From Limnohabitans sp. 103DPR2 (lineage in GTDB: Bacteria; Pseudomonadota; Gammaproteobacteria; Burkholderiales; Burkholderiaceae_C), in the NCBI RefSeq assembly GCF_001412575.1, contig NZ_CP011834.1, positions 1,922,001 to 1,986,000 of the forward strand: DNA of 64,000 nucleotides, read 5' to 3'. Position 1 is the first letter of the stretch, and each line of letters opens with the position of its first letter. The notes under the pieces are model-generated. The model did no database searches. It was given only the letters and a program-made list of their open reading frames with translations, and was not told the DNA's origin. Both the position numbers and the translations under genes were made by a program. Of this stretch, positions 9,399 to 19,981 are shown one piece after another.

Positions 9399-10160
9399 AT
9401 GAGTCGCTCTTTCACAGTCCTGGTTCCCGCGCGATTAGCGTCAACACGGCTACCCAACAAACCCTTGGCAGACATTCAAGGCTTGCCCATGGTGGTCAGG
9501 GTTGCGCAGCGTGCTGCATTGTCCAACGCATCGCAAGTGGTGGTTGCAGCAGACAGTCCAGACATTGTTTCTGCTTGCGAAGCTCATGGCATTAAAGCTT
9601 TGCTCACCCGCATTGATCATCCCAGTGGCAGCGATCGGTTGGCAGAAGCCAGCACCTTGCTCGGATTGACAGACGACGATGTGGTGGTCAATGTGCAAGG
9701 CGATGAACCCCTGATCGACCCAGATTTGATCGACCAAGTTGCCTCTTTGCTGGCTCAACGCCCCTCGGCCAGCATGAGCACCGCAGCCCATGCCATCCAC
9801 CAACTTGCAGAATTTACCAACCCCAACGTGGTGAAAGTGGTTCTGGATCAGGCGCAACTGGCCTTGTATTTCAGCCGTGCGCCCATTCCTTGGTGGCGCG
9901 ATGGCAACACCCAAGGCATTCAACAACTGCCGTCCCCCGCGCCACTCAGGCACATTGGCATTTATGGCTACCGAGTGGGTTTTTTAAAAGCCTTCCCCCA
10001 GTTGCCCCCTGCTCCCATTGAAAGCTGCGAAGCACTGGAACAGTTGCGCGCCATGTGGCATGGCCACAAAATTGCAGTCCACGTCACAGAAAAAGCCCCA
10101 GGCCCAGGCGTTGATACACCCGAAGACCTGGCACGCGTTCGTGAACTTTTCAAGGCCTGA
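9399..10160 (+). CDS. kdsB: 3-deoxy-manno-octulosonate cytidylyltransferase (CMP-KDO synthetase)
   Basis: Activates KDO with CTP to CMP-KDO for the lipopolysaccharide inner core, in the cytoplasm. The 253-residue protein has the N-terminal nucleotide-binding [17 protein letters not shown] (residues 9-25), [23 protein letters not shown] and a C-terminal [17 protein letters not shown], all family hallmarks. It lies 17 bases after the Trm112 gene in the same operon. Confidence 0.96.
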   Translation: MSRSFTVLVPARLASTRLPNKPLADIQGLPMVVRVAQRAALSNASQVVVAADSPDIVSACEAHGIKALLTRIDHPSGSDRLAEASTLLGLTDDDVVVNVQGDEPLIDPDLIDQVASLLAQRPSASMSTAAHAIHQLAEFTNPNVVKVVLDQAQLALYFSRAPIPWWRDGNTQGIQQLPSPAPLRHIGIYGYRVGFLKAFPQLPPAPIESCEALEQLRAMWHGHKIAVHVTEKAPGPGVDTPEDLARVRELFKA

Positions 10161-10247
10161 TCCCCGCGAAGGGCTGGCGTCAGGAAAATTTGGGATTCCC
10201 ATGCTATTCTCCAGTGAGAGCCATGCAGGCTGTGGCGAAAGATTTAA

Positions 10248-10925
<678 letters not shown>

Positions 10926-10946
10926 TCACGCGCACGTGCGATGTCC

Positions 10947-10973
10947 AAATCCGGCTGAGGCCGGATTTTTTTT
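10947..10973 (+). terminator. Intrinsic terminator after adk
   Basis: A perfect nine-base stem AAATCCGGC / GCCGGATTT with a TGAG loop, followed by an eight-base T-run overlapping the stem. It also lies just past the stop of the convergent asparaginase gene; the left flank has only a short A-run, so it is weaker in that direction. Confidence 0.93.
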
Positions 10974-10980
10974 GGGTAAA

Positions 10981-11958
10981 TCAGTCGGTTGGCTTGGACA
11001 CCATGTCCAGTATCAAAGCCACTCTTGATTTGACTGGGCTCAATCCTGACAGCACAGGGAAGATGTGTGACGCCGTCACGATCACAGGCCCTTGGTTGCA
11101 CCGACTGGCAACACGAATTTGCACGCCCGCATCTTGCGCACGCAGCAGCCCTTCCTTCAAATCGGTACTGACAGAGCCGTTGCCTGTTCCTGCAAGCACG
11201 ATGCCTCGTACGCCGGCATTGATTAGCAGATCTACCAGCTTAGAACTGGCTTGCACATGGTTCATGATGACTTCAACCCATGGCCATGATGCGGGATCAG
11301 GTAAGTGAGAAAGCTTGATTTTGTTGGGCTGAGCCACTGGCGCAAACTCTGAACGCCATGTCACATGGTCCTGAATGACTGTGCCTGCCAAGCCAGCTTC
11401 GCCCGAGTCAAAGGCATTCAACCGCGTGGGATGTACTTTTTGAACATGCTGACTGTGGTGTATTTCGCCAGCTGCCACCATCCAAACACCAGCGCCTTTG
11501 GCAACTGATGCCAACGTCAATGCGTCTCGCAAATTTTGGGGGCCATCGGCATCTTTGAAATTGGCAGGACGCATGGCACAAGTCAGCACAATGGGTTTTT
11601 CATTGGCAATGACACGGGACAAGAAATAAGCCGTTTCCTCCAGCGTATCCGTGCCATGGGTGATCACCACCGCCGCCACATCATCCTGCGATAGCCAAGC
11701 CTCACAACGCTGAGCCAAGTGATACCAAGTGGCAAAGTCCATGTCTTTGCTGTCCAGCTGCGCCACTTGTTCAGATTCAAATTGGTAGCCGCTCAAGGCC
11801 TCTGGAAGACCCTGTCCGATTTCTGCAACAGACTGGAGCAAGACATCAATCCCCCTCTGAGCAGCCTTGTAACTGAGCCCCTCAGAAGCCGAACTGGACT
11901 CGCCCGCAATCGTGCCGCCGGTGCCTAAAACAACAATTTTTTGATTTTTTGCTTGCAT
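10981..11958 (-). CDS. L-asparaginase (type I/II family)
   Basis: Hydrolyses asparagine to aspartate and ammonia. The 325-residue protein starts with VVLGTGGTIAGESSS, carrying the first catalytic Thr, and has the second catalytic block VVITHGTDTLEETAYF with Thr and Asp. A C-terminal GIVLAGTGNGSVS follows. There is no signal peptide, so a cytoplasmic enzyme is expected. Its start codon is 11 bases from the nearest of two LexA boxes it shares with lexA, which is unusual for this enzyme (see findings). Whether asparagine is the only substrate cannot be judged. Confidence 0.92.
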   Translation of the reverse strand: MQAKNQKIVVLGTGGTIAGESSSASEGLSYKAAQRGIDVLLQSVAEIGQGLPEALSGYQFESEQVAQLDSKDMDFATWYHLAQRCEAWLSQDDVAAVVITHGTDTLEETAYFLSRVIANEKPIVLTCAMRPANFKDADGPQNLRDALTLASVAKGAGVWMVAAGEIHHSQHVQKVHPTRLNAFDSGEAGLAGTVIQDHVTWRSEFAPVAQPNKIKLSHLPDPASWPWVEVIMNHVQASSKLVDLLINAGVRGIVLAGTGNGSVSTDLKEGLLRAQDAGVQIRVASRCNQGPVIVTASHIFPVLSGLSPVKSRVALILDMVSKPTD

Positions 11959-11968
11959 TTCAAAAAAG

Positions 11969-12005
11969 ACTGGTTAAAAATACAGTTACTGGATAAGAAA
12001 ACAGT
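11969..12005. promoter_or_regulatory. Two tandem LexA (SOS) boxes
   Basis: Two sites fit the CTG-N10-CAG rule exactly: CTG 11970-11972 with CAG 11983-11985, and CTG 11989-11991 with CAG 12002-12004. Both have an outer A and T, giving ACTG-N10-CAGT, and AT-rich spacers. Their centres are 19 bases apart, so two LexA dimers could bind on nearly the same DNA face. They lie between the divergent lexA and asparaginase genes. Confidence 0.88.
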
Positions 12006-12041
12006 TATCTGTCAACTCAGCCACCTTTCAAGGACCGCACC

Positions 12042-12713
12042 ATGATCGATCAACCCAAGCTCACAGCCCGTCAGCAACAAATTTTGGAGCTCATCCAAAA
12101 AACCATCGCTGAAACTGGCGCACCGCCAACACGCGCAGAAATTGCACAGGTATTGGGTTTCAAATCTGCCAATGCAGCCGAAGAACACCTGCAAGCTTTG
12201 GCACGCAAAGGCGCCATCGATTTGGTCAGCGGTACATCCCGCGGTATTCGTCTCAAAGGCAACTCACGAGACAGCCTGCGCAACTCTGGCGACCTGTTCA
12301 GCCTGCCATTGCCAGGTTTTGCCCAATTGGCATTGCCACTCATTGGACGTGTTGCTGCCGGCTCACCTATTTTGGCCCAAGAACATGTCGATCGCACCTA
12401 TCACGTCGAAACTCACCTGTTCCAAGAGCAACCCGATTATTTGCTTCGTGTTCGTGGCATGTCCATGCGCGATGCAGGCATCATGGACGGCGACTTGCTG
12501 GCCGTGAAAGCCACCAAAGAGGTACGAAATGGCCAAATTGTGGTTGCACGACTTGGTGAAGAAGTCACCGTCAAGCGCTTGCGTCGCCAATCCGATCGCA
12601 TTGAACTGCTGCCCGAAAACCCCGACTACCCCATCATTTTGGTTCAACCTGGCGAACCCTTTGACATCGAAGGTTTGGCTGTGGGTCTCATCCGCAACAC
12701 GCTGCTGATGTAA
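12042..12713 (+). CDS. lexA: LexA repressor
   Basis: Represses SOS genes and cleaves itself when activated by RecA filaments. The 223-residue protein has an N-terminal winged helix ([36 protein letters not shown]) and a C-terminal S24 peptidase domain. Visible functional residues are the cleavage Ala-Gly in GRVAAGSPI, the nucleophile Ser in [10 protein letters not shown], and the general-base Lys in EEVTVKRL. Two LexA boxes upstream point to autoregulation. Confidence 0.97.
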   Translation: MIDQPKLTARQQQILELIQKTIAETGAPPTRAEIAQVLGFKSANAAEEHLQALARKGAIDLVSGTSRGIRLKGNSRDSLRNSGDLFSLPLPGFAQLALPLIGRVAAGSPILAQEHVDRTYHVETHLFQEQPDYLLRVRGMSMRDAGIMDGDLLAVKATKEVRNGQIVVARLGEEVTVKRLRRQSDRIELLPENPDYPIILVQPGEPFDIEGLAVGLIRNTLLM

Positions 12714-12774
12714 ATCTCTCATTGCCCTGTCCACCGCATTATTTGATTCGCTCATCCATTTTCAAAGATTAGAT

Positions 12775-13095
12775 ATGACCATCGCACTCCTCGGCATCAC
12801 AAGCATTTACAACGGTTTTCAAAAATTCCTCAGCTCTTCAATGAACTTGGACAACCCATTTGAAAAGGCCCAGCCAAGTCACAAAGTCAGCATTTCTGGT
12901 GCAAGTCCAAGTTCAAGCTTGGGGCCTCGACAAGCACAACAACGTGCACTTCGCGTCCTTCGCGTGTCAGAGCAAGGCGAAACCGCCTCTTGCGCAGGTC
13001 GAATGGTCATTTCTGGCCGCATGGCCGACGTCTGCGCCGAACTCGACCGTTTGGTTGCTTTAGAAGCCAAAAGCAAGCCTTCCCTGCCCCATTAA
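12775..13095 (+). CDS. Hypothetical protein downstream of lexA
   Basis: A 106-residue protein of unknown function, 61 bases after lexA. No signal peptide or clear membrane helix. The C-terminal half (SCAGRMVISGRMADVCAELDRLVALE) looks like a compact conserved segment that I recall from other Comamonadaceae proteins of unknown function. The N terminus is low-complexity Ser-rich, and a second Met at 12841 could be the true start. Its place after lexA may mean readthrough from the SOS promoter, but no separate LexA box was seen. Confidence 0.6.
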   Translation: MTIALLGITSIYNGFQKFLSSSMNLDNPFEKAQPSHKVSISGASPSSSLGPRQAQQRALRVLRVSEQGETASCAGRMVISGRMADVCAELDRLVALEAKSKPSLPH

Positions 13096-13195
13096 TCCCC
13101 CTGCACCATTGCTGCCATTTATGCAGTGCATTTTGGTGCTCAAAATTTGAATTCAGAAGGCCATAGAAGCCTTCGGGCAAGGCACAATAGTGCCT

Positions 13196-14203
13196 ATGAA
13201 CATTGTGATCCTTGACGACTACCAAGATGTCGTCCGAAAACTAGATTGCGCGTCCAAATTGGATGCCTACAGCGCCAAGGTCTATACCAACACCGTCAAG
13301 GGTTTGGGCCAATTGTCTGTGCGACTTAAAGACGCAGACATTCTGGTTTTGATTCGCGAACGCACACACCTCAGCAGACAACTGATTGAAAAGTTGCCTC
13401 GACTTAAACTCATTTCACAGACTGGCCATGCAGGCTCTCACATTGATTTAGAAGCTTGCACCGAGCGAGGCATTGCTGTGGCCCAAGGCACCGGATCACC
13501 TTACGCACCGGCCGAGCTCACATGGGCACTGATCATGGCTGCGGCACGCAGATTGCCGCAATACATTGGCAACCTCAAACATGGTGCTTGGCAACAATCA
13601 GGCCTCAAGTCTGCATCCATGCCTGTCAATTTTGGAATGGGAACGGTTTTGCGCGGCCGCACCATGGGCATCTGGGGCTACGGCAAGATTGGCCAGCTGG
13701 TCGCAGGTTACGCCAAGGCCTTTGGCATGCAAGTTGTAGTTTGGGGAAGTGAAGCCTCAAGGGAAAAAGCAGCACAGCACGGCTACATTCCAGCCACCAC
13801 ACGTGAAGCCTTTTTTGAACAAAGTGATGTGATCTCTTTGCATTTGCGTTTGAACGATGCCACACGCGGCATCGTCACGCTCGACGACTTGTCACGCATG
13901 AAGACCAGCGCCATGATTGTGAATACATCGCGCGCAGAACTGATTGAACCCGATGCACTCATCAGTTCACTCAACCGTGGTCGTCCTGGCTTGGCTGCCA
14001 TTGATGTCTTTGAACATGAACCCATCTTGCAGGGTCATGCTTTGCTGCGTCTCGAGAATTGCATCTGTACACCTCACATTGGCTACGTCGAAAAAGACAA
14101 TTACGAGTTGTACTTTGGTGCAGCGTTTGACAACGTCGTGAACTTCATCAAAGGCACACCGACCAATATCGTCAATCCCGGCGCACTTCAAGTTCGTCGC
14201 TGA
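13196..14203 (+). CDS. D-2-hydroxyacid dehydrogenase family protein
   Basis: An NAD-dependent 2-hydroxyacid dehydrogenase of 335 residues. The ATG at 13196 gives MNIVILDDYQDVV; a GTG six bases upstream is the alternative. The catalytic-domain segment LISQTGHAGSHID, the Rossmann motif MGIWGYGKIGQLVAGYAKAF (residues 155-174 region), the HLRLNDATRGIV and NTSRAELIEPDAL segments and the catalytic His in CTPHIGYVE are all present. Substrate unknown; phosphoglycerate and glyoxylate dehydrogenases are relatives. It stands alone between the lexA-linked gene and the paaH-like gene. Confidence 0.85.
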   Translation: MNIVILDDYQDVVRKLDCASKLDAYSAKVYTNTVKGLGQLSVRLKDADILVLIRERTHLSRQLIEKLPRLKLISQTGHAGSHIDLEACTERGIAVAQGTGSPYAPAELTWALIMAAARRLPQYIGNLKHGAWQQSGLKSASMPVNFGMGTVLRGRTMGIWGYGKIGQLVAGYAKAFGMQVVVWGSEASREKAAQHGYIPATTREAFFEQSDVISLHLRLNDATRGIVTLDDLSRMKTSAMIVNTSRAELIEPDALISSLNRGRPGLAAIDVFEHEPILQGHALLRLENCICTPHIGYVEKDNYELYFGAAFDNVVNFIKGTPTNIVNPGALQVRR

Positions 14204-14256
14204 AAAACACACTGCGCGGATGCAGTAACTTTTTTTTACAAATTCGAATTCAACAA

Positions 14257-15777
14257 ATGACCATCGCATTCAATCAAGTGGCCGTCATTGGCGCAGGCGC
14301 TATGGGCCGCGGCATTGCTCAAATTGCCGCACAAGCAGGTAGCCAAGTCTGGCTTTATGACACGCAAGCAGACGCCATTCAAAAAGCCAAAGAAGCCGTC
14401 TTCCAAGTCTGGGAATCACTGGCCACCAAAGGGCGACTGGATGCAGACACCGTCAATGCCTACAAATCACGTTTAAACGGTGCCAGCACCCTGAATGATT
14501 TGAAGTCGTGTGAGTTGGTTGTTGAAGCCATCGTTGAACGCTTAGACATCAAAAAATCATTGTTCGTTGAACTTGAAAACTTGTTGCCTGAGACGGCTGT
14601 ACTGGTCACCAACACCTCTTCACTGTCCGTCACCGCCATTGCAGCAGCCTTAAAGCGACCAGCCAATTTTGCGGGTTATCACTTCTTCAATCCTGTTCCC
14701 TTGATGAAGGTTGTGGAAGTCATCGCAGGTTTGAAAACCAACCCAGCAGTTTGCGAACGTCTCACTGAATTTGCAACGCAAATGGGCCACACACCCGTCC
14801 AAGCGAATGACACGCCTGGTTTCATCGTCAACCATGCGGGCCGTGGTTACGGCACTGAAGCGCTGCGCATTGTGTCCGAGGGCGTGGCCGATTTCGCCAC
14901 CATCGATCGAATTTTGAAAGACCAAGTCGGCTTCAAATTAGGCCCCTTCGAACTGTTCGATCTAACGGCATTGGATGTCTCACATCCTGTTATGGAATCC
15001 ATCTACAACCAGTACTACCAAGAACCACGCTACAGACCCAGCGTCATCACAGCCCAGCGTCTTGCAGGCGGTGTCGTTGGCAAAAAAGTAGGTGAAGGTT
15101 TTTACACTTATGTAGAAGGCAAGCCCGTGATTGCGCCCGAGCCGCCAGTACCCGAGGTTAAAGAATTCCCACCTGTCTGGGTTTCGCCTCGCGCCTCCAG
15201 AAGGCTTGAGCTTCTTCAGCTGTTGAAGGACTTGGGTGCCACCATTGAAACAGGGGCATCGCCTTCTCCACAAGCGCTGACGCTGGTAGCGCCATTGGGC
15301 TTTGATGTCACCACTGTGGCTGTGGTTGAGCGTTTGGACCCTGCCCGCACGGTTGGCATCGACATGTTGTTTGACGATGCAGCCACCAAGCGCCGCGTCT
15401 TGGCCACCAATCCTGCCACACGCAGCGACATGCGCGACGCAGCCCATGCCTTGTTTGCCAAGGATGGCAAAGCTGTCAGTGTGGTTCGCGACAGCGGTGG
15501 CTTCATCACGCAACGTGTGGTGGCCAATATTGTGAACATTGCAGCCGACATGTGCCAACAACGCGTGTGCACGCCGCAAGACTTGGACATTGCAGTCACC
15601 TTAGGTCTGGGCTACCCTGTCGGCCCACTTGCCCTGGGTAACAAGCTAGGCCCCACCAATGTTTTAGAAGTGCTGTTCAACCTGCAAACCGTCTATGGCG
15701 ACCCACGTTATCGCCCGAGTCCATGGTTGCGTCGCCGTGGTGCCATTGGTTTGTCTCTTTTGCAAACCGAGGACTGA
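14257..15777 (+). CDS. paaH: 3-hydroxyacyl-CoA dehydrogenase, PaaH-like
   Basis: NAD-dependent oxidation of 3-hydroxyacyl-CoA, as in phenylacetate degradation or beta-oxidation. At 506 residues it has the doubled C-terminal layout of PaaH: a Rossmann domain (VAVIGAGAMGRGIAQIAAQAG at residues 8-28), the catalytic His in GYHFFNPVPLMKVVEVI, a first C-terminal domain ending KVGEGFYTYVEGK, and a second one with RDSGGFITQRVVANIVN and GLGYPVGPLALGN. The enoyl-CoA hydratase gene starts four bases after its stop, so the two are translationally linked. No paaABCDE genes are in the window, so the pathway is inferred. Confidence 0.87.
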   Translation: MTIAFNQVAVIGAGAMGRGIAQIAAQAGSQVWLYDTQADAIQKAKEAVFQVWESLATKGRLDADTVNAYKSRLNGASTLNDLKSCELVVEAIVERLDIKKSLFVELENLLPETAVLVTNTSSLSVTAIAAALKRPANFAGYHFFNPVPLMKVVEVIAGLKTNPAVCERLTEFATQMGHTPVQANDTPGFIVNHAGRGYGTEALRIVSEGVADFATIDRILKDQVGFKLGPFELFDLTALDVSHPVMESIYNQYYQEPRYRPSVITAQRLAGGVVGKKVGEGFYTYVEGKPVIAPEPPVPEVKEFPPVWVSPRASRRLELLQLLKDLGATIETGASPSPQALTLVAPLGFDVTTVAVVERLDPARTVGIDMLFDDAATKRRVLATNPATRSDMRDAAHALFAKDGKAVSVVRDSGGFITQRVVANIVNIAADMCQQRVCTPQDLDIAVTLGLGYPVGPLALGNKLGPTNVLEVLFNLQTVYGDPRYRPSPWLRRRGAIGLSLLQTED

Positions 15778-15781
15778 TCTC

Positions 15782-16561
15782 ATGTCAGCACAACTGCTCA
15801 GCACCAGCGAAGGCGCCACACTCATTTTGACCCTCAGCAATCCTGAACACAGGAATGCACTGGGCCCAGAAATGTATGCAGCCGGCGTCGAAGCGCTTAG
15901 CGTGGCCGAGTCCAGCTCAGAGGTCAAGAGTGTGGTGATCACGGGTGACGGTGGTTTGTTCAGTGCCGGTGGCAATTTGCAGCGCCTGAACGACAACCGT
16001 CAAAAACCGCCAGAGCACCAAGCCCAAAGCATTGAGGGTTTGCACAACTGGATTGAAGCCATTCGCACTTTTCCCAAACCCGTCATTGCGGCCGTTGAAG
16101 GACCCGCTGCTGGCGCTGGTTTTTCATTGGCATTGGCCTGCGACATGATTGTGGCAGCACGCAACAGCATTTTTGTCATGGCCTACAGCAACATCGCTTT
16201 GTCGCCGGATGGCGGCGGTACATGGAGCTTGTCGCGCGTCATGCCCCGTCAATTGGCCACAGAGCTCTTGATGTTGGGTGATCGAGTGGGCGCCGAGCGG
16301 TTACACGAATTAGGCGTTGTGAACAAATTGTGCGAGCCTGGGCAAGCCTTGGGCACAGCACTCACCATGGCCAGCAAGTTGAACCAGCGTGCACCCAATG
16401 CATTGGCCAGCATCAAAGAACTGTTAAACGAAGCGGATGGTTCAAGCTTGAACCACCAATTGGCCCAAGAACGTGATCATTTCGTTAAAAATTTGCACCA
16501 TGCCAACGCTGGCATCGGCATTTCAGCCTTTTTGAACAAAGAAACACCGCGCTACGAATAA
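15782..16561 (+). CDS. Enoyl-CoA hydratase/isomerase family protein
   Basis: A crotonase-fold protein of 259 residues. The start is the ATG at 15782, just after the paaH-like stop. Motifs include the CoA-binding LFSAGGNLQRL (oxyanion Gly), the second oxyanion stretch AAVEGPAAGAGFSLALACD, and SNIALSPDGGGTWSLSR, with Asp in place of one of the usual glutamates, as in isomerase-like and PaaG-like members. Relatives in Burkholderiales have been annotated as an alternative oxepin-CoA hydrolase; that is recall, not proof. Linked to the dehydrogenase in a two-gene unit. Confidence 0.86.
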   Translation: MSAQLLSTSEGATLILTLSNPEHRNALGPEMYAAGVEALSVAESSSEVKSVVITGDGGLFSAGGNLQRLNDNRQKPPEHQAQSIEGLHNWIEAIRTFPKPVIAAVEGPAAGAGFSLALACDMIVAARNSIFVMAYSNIALSPDGGGTWSLSRVMPRQLATELLMLGDRVGAERLHELGVVNKLCEPGQALGTALTMASKLNQRAPNALASIKELLNEADGSSLNHQLAQERDHFVKNLHHANAGIGISAFLNKETPRYE

Positions 16562-16616
16562 GACCGGGTCTCACAGGCGACAATTTTCACCAACCCAGTC
16601 ACGCAAAAGACAGACT

Positions 16617-17336
16617 ATGGACGAACCCATTCTTACGATGGAGGAAAGAGAATCAATCAACGCAGGACGTTGGTTTTCTACCCTTTCACCTTCACTCCGA
16701 CACGACATTCTTCGATGTGCCTACGTCAAGCGTTACAAAGACGGCGAACTGATTGCAGCCCGCGGCGAGCCGCCGGAGCAATGGATCGCGTGCGCCAAGG
16801 GCGCCGTGCGCGTCAGTTCCACATCGGTCTCGGGCAAACTGATCACCCTCACCTACGTCGAGCCAGGCATTTGGTTTGGCGACGTGTCAATATTCGATGG
16901 CGACAGACGCACGCACGATGCGTATGCTCACGGAGAGACCACCACGCTCAACGTAGCCAAAGCGGATTTCAAAAAAATTCTCTCCTCGCATGTAGAGCTT
17001 TACGACGCCATGCTTCGACTGCACGCTCGGCGCATTCGCCAGCTGTTTGGCTTGGTCGAAGACTTGAACACCTTGCCATTGCGCGCGCGACTGGCCAAAC
17101 AATTGAACCACTTGCTGCGCAGCTACGGTGTGCCCAGCCTGTCGGATGCCAAAGCCATTCGCATCAGCTTGCAATTGGCGCAAGAAGAATTGGCGCAACT
17201 GCTGGGCGCATCACGTCAGCGCGTCAACCAAGAGCTCAAGCAAATGGAGCGCGAACATGTCATCAAAATCGAGCCTGGTGGCCTGACGGTTCTCGACAGA
17301 GAAGCACTTCTGAAAATCGTGGATTCGGACGACTGA
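16617..17336 (+). CDS. Crp/Fnr family transcriptional regulator
   Basis: A 239-residue regulator with an N-terminal cyclic-nucleotide-like sensor domain (residues about 35-135, with GELIAARGEPPEQWIACAKG and WFGDVSIFDG), a dimerisation helix, and a C-terminal winged helix with EELAQLLGASRQRVNQELKQ as the recognition part. The Cys set for an Fnr iron-sulfur cluster is absent, so oxygen sensing through a cluster is unlikely; the ligand is unknown. Its position between the crotonase and the phosphotransferase/acyl-CoA dehydrogenase genes suggests control of this CoA-thioester block. Confidence 0.87.
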   Translation: MDEPILTMEERESINAGRWFSTLSPSLRHDILRCAYVKRYKDGELIAARGEPPEQWIACAKGAVRVSSTSVSGKLITLTYVEPGIWFGDVSIFDGDRRTHDAYAHGETTTLNVAKADFKKILSSHVELYDAMLRLHARRIRQLFGLVEDLNTLPLRARLAKQLNHLLRSYGVPSLSDAKAIRISLQLAQEELAQLLGASRQRVNQELKQMEREHVIKIEPGGLTVLDREALLKIVDSDD

Positions 17337-17385
17337 GCAGCGATTTTAAAAAACCAAGTTTGTTTACATACGGCGGTACTCCCAC

Positions 17386-18471
17386 ATGAGCCAGTTTGAT
17401 CATTTCGTGGGCACCCGCCCCGTCACCGGCACACACGCCTTTGATGTGCCAGCACTTGAGGCATGGCTCCAAGCCAACATGCCTGGATTTCAAGGCCCCT
17501 TAACAGTTGAAATGTTCAAAGGTGGCCAATCCAATCCCACCTACAAACTGCTCACACCCGCATGTTCGTATGTCATGCGCGCAAAGCCTGGCCCTGTTGC
17601 CAAACTTCTGCCTTCAGCACACGCGATTGAGCGCGAATTTGCGGTCATGAAAGGTTTGGCCGGAACAGCCGTGCCAGTTGCCAAAATGCATGTGCTTTGT
17701 GAAGACGAGGCCATCATTGGCCGCGCTTTTTATGTCATGGAATTTGTGGCGGGTCGCGTGTTGTGGGATCAATCTTTGCCCGGCATGACCAACGCACAGC
17801 GTGGCGAAATTTACGACGAAATGAACCGCGTCATTGCTGCGCTGCACACCGTGAAGTTTGCGGACCAAGGCTTGGCCAACTATGGCAAACCTGGCAGTTA
17901 CATCGAGCGCCAAATTGGACGCTGGAGCAAACAATACGTCGCCTCGGTCACGCAAGCCATTCCTGAAATGGACAAATTGATGGCTTGGTTACCCGCCAAC
18001 ATTCCAAGCAGCGCCAAAGATGAATCCTTGGTCAGCATCGTTCATGGCGACTACCGCTTAGACAATCTGATGTTCCATCCCACCGAGCCCAAAGTGTTAG
18101 CGGTGTTGGATTGGGAACTGTCAACACTGGGGCACCCATTGGCCGACTTCAGCTATCACTGCATGGCATGGCACATCAAGCCAGGCTCATTCCGTGGCAT
18201 TGGCGGCTTGGATCACAAAGCCTTGGGTATTCCTGATGAAGCCGAGTACATCAAACGCTACTGCGAGCGCACTGGTTTTACCACCCCTGAAAAGTTGGCC
18301 ACAGACTGGAACTTTTACATGGCCTACAACCTCTTCCGCATCGCCGCCATTTTGCAAGGCATTGCCAAACGCGTGGAAGACGGAACGGCATCGAGTGAAC
18401 AAGCAAAAGCTTCGGGCGCTGGCGCCAAACCCATGGCGGAAATGGCGTGGCACTTCGCCAGCCAAGTCTGA
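17386..18471 (+). CDS. Phosphotransferase family protein (ACAD10/11 N-domain type)
   Basis: A 361-residue aminoglycoside-phosphotransferase-fold protein. It has the ATP-binding [14 protein letters not shown] near residue 44, the Brenner motif [14 protein letters not shown] with catalytic Asp and Asn, and the metal-binding Asp in [19 protein letters not shown]. This subtype is commonly adjacent or fused to acyl-CoA dehydrogenases. In ACAD10/11, family knowledge assigns phosphorylation of 4-hydroxyacyl-CoAs before dehydration. The acyl-CoA dehydrogenase gene follows within 36 bases, so the pair may degrade 4-hydroxy acids; that is inference. Confidence 0.86.
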   Translation: MSQFDHFVGTRPVTGTHAFDVPALEAWLQANMPGFQGPLTVEMFKGGQSNPTYKLLTPACSYVMRAKPGPVAKLLPSAHAIEREFAVMKGLAGTAVPVAKMHVLCEDEAIIGRAFYVMEFVAGRVLWDQSLPGMTNAQRGEIYDEMNRVIAALHTVKFADQGLANYGKPGSYIERQIGRWSKQYVASVTQAIPEMDKLMAWLPANIPSSAKDESLVSIVHGDYRLDNLMFHPTEPKVLAVLDWELSTLGHPLADFSYHCMAWHIKPGSFRGIGGLDHKALGIPDEAEYIKRYCERTGFTTPEKLATDWNFYMAYNLFRIAAILQGIAKRVEDGTASSEQAKASGAGAKPMAEMAWHFASQV

Positions 18472-18506
18472 CCCACCCCCTATCGAAATTCAACAGGAGA
18501 CCTTCA

Positions 18507-19766
18507 ATGCAATTCGAATACTCAGACAAAGTCAAAACCATGCAAGCACGCTTGCTGGCTTTCATGGACGAGCACATCTATCCCAACGAGGCACGTTTCT
18601 TTAAGGAGATTGAGGACAACCGCGCCAAAGGCAATGCATGGGTTCCTACCAAAATTGTGGAAGAACTCAAACCCAAAGCTCAGGCTGCAGGATTGTGGAA
18701 CTTGTTTTTGCCCAAGTCGCCTCGTGCACCTCAAGGCCTGTCCAACTTGGAATACGCGCCCTTGTGCGAGATCATGGGTCGTGTGCCATTTGCTGCAGAA
18801 ATTTTCAATTGCTCTGCACCCGATACGGGCAACATGGAAACGCTGGAGCGTTATGCCAGCGAAGAACTTAAAGACATTTGGCTTGAGCCCTTGTTGCGCG
18901 GCGAAATTCGTTCCGCCTTCTTGATGACAGAACCTGAAGTGGCCTCGTCGGATGCCACCAACATTCAATGTGAAATTCGCCGTGAGGGTGATGAGTACGT
19001 GATCAACGGTCGCAAGTGGTGGTCGTCTGGTGCGGGAGACCCACGTTGCGCCGTTTACATCGTCATGGGCAAAACAAATCCGGATGCAGGTCGTCACGAA
19101 CAACAGTCCATGATTGTGGTGCCCGCCAATTCGCCTGGCATTACCGTGGTCCGTGCCTTGTCGGTGTTTGGTTACGACGATGCACCCCACGGTCACATGG
19201 AAGTGGTCTTGAAAAACGTGCGTGTACCAGCCAGTAACTTGCTGCTCGGCGAAGGTCGTGGTTTTGAAATTGCCCAAGGCCGCTTAGGCCCTGGACGCAT
19301 TCACCACTGCATGCGCACCATCGGCATTGCCGAGCGCGCCTTGGAGTTGATGTGCAAGCGCCTTAACTCACGTGTAGCGTTTGGTCGCGAAGTCGCACGC
19401 CAAACAGTGTGGCAAGAACGCATTGCAGAATCACGCTGCATGATTGAACAAGCGCGCTTGCTCACGCTCAAAGCGGCTTACATGATGGACACGGTCGGCA
19501 ACAAAGTGGCCAAGGCTGAAATCGCCATGATCAAAATTGTGGCACCTCAAATGGCTTGCCAAATCATCGACTGGTCGATTCAAGCGCACGGCGGCGGCGG
19601 TGTTTCACAAGACTTCCCCTTGGCTTATGCCTATGCGCACCAGCGTACTTTGCGTTTGGCCGATGGTCCGGACGAAGTGCACCGCAACTCTTTGGCCAAG
19701 CTCGAATTGGCCAAACACTTGCTGATGCCGGGCGAAGTTGAAATGCCTGTCACACGCGGCAGCTGA
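18507..19766 (+). CDS. Acyl-CoA dehydrogenase family protein (ACAD11-like)
   Basis: An FAD enzyme of 419 residues. The start at 18507 follows a CAGGAGA ribosome site and gives [16 protein letters not shown]. Visible segments are [17 protein letters not shown] (FAD/substrate loop), [32 protein letters not shown], the [15 protein letters not shown] stretch, and [20 protein letters not shown]. The paired phosphotransferase gene directly upstream supports the ACAD10/11 assignment over ordinary short-chain beta-oxidation. The two stops and starts are close enough for one transcript. Confidence 0.9.
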   Translation: MQFEYSDKVKTMQARLLAFMDEHIYPNEARFFKEIEDNRAKGNAWVPTKIVEELKPKAQAAGLWNLFLPKSPRAPQGLSNLEYAPLCEIMGRVPFAAEIFNCSAPDTGNMETLERYASEELKDIWLEPLLRGEIRSAFLMTEPEVASSDATNIQCEIRREGDEYVINGRKWWSSGAGDPRCAVYIVMGKTNPDAGRHEQQSMIVVPANSPGITVVRALSVFGYDDAPHGHMEVVLKNVRVPASNLLLGEGRGFEIAQGRLGPGRIHHCMRTIGIAERALELMCKRLNSRVAFGREVARQTVWQERIAESRCMIEQARLLTLKAAYMMDTVGNKVAKAEIAMIKIVAPQMACQIIDWSIQAHGGGGVSQDFPLAYAYAHQRTLRLADGPDEVHRNSLAKLELAKHLLMPGEVEMPVTRGS

Positions 19767-19775
19767 TCGACTTAC

Positions 19776-19807
19776 GCGGTAGGTGATCCCATGCGCTTAC
19801 CTACCGC
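19776..19807. repeat. Nine-base perfect hairpin after the acyl-CoA dehydrogenase gene
   Basis: GCGGTAGGT (19776-19784) pairs exactly with ACCTACCGC (19799-19807) around a 14-base loop. It starts 9 bases after the stop codon and has no T-run, so it may be a transcript-end stabiliser or a factor-assisted terminator. Confidence 0.6.
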
Positions 19808-19892
19808 ATCAGAGCGAATGTTGAAAAATGCATGAACTTTTTCATCCAATTTCAAGTTTTGGCCCGATCCCGCATTAGAATATGAGGCTTGT

Positions 19893-19969
<77 letters not shown>

Positions 19970-19981
19970 TTCATTTCAATT

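Noticed and set aside
14980..15579. 199-codon open frame antisense to paaH
   Set aside because: Shadow of a conserved dehydrogenase frame, no start context or motif.
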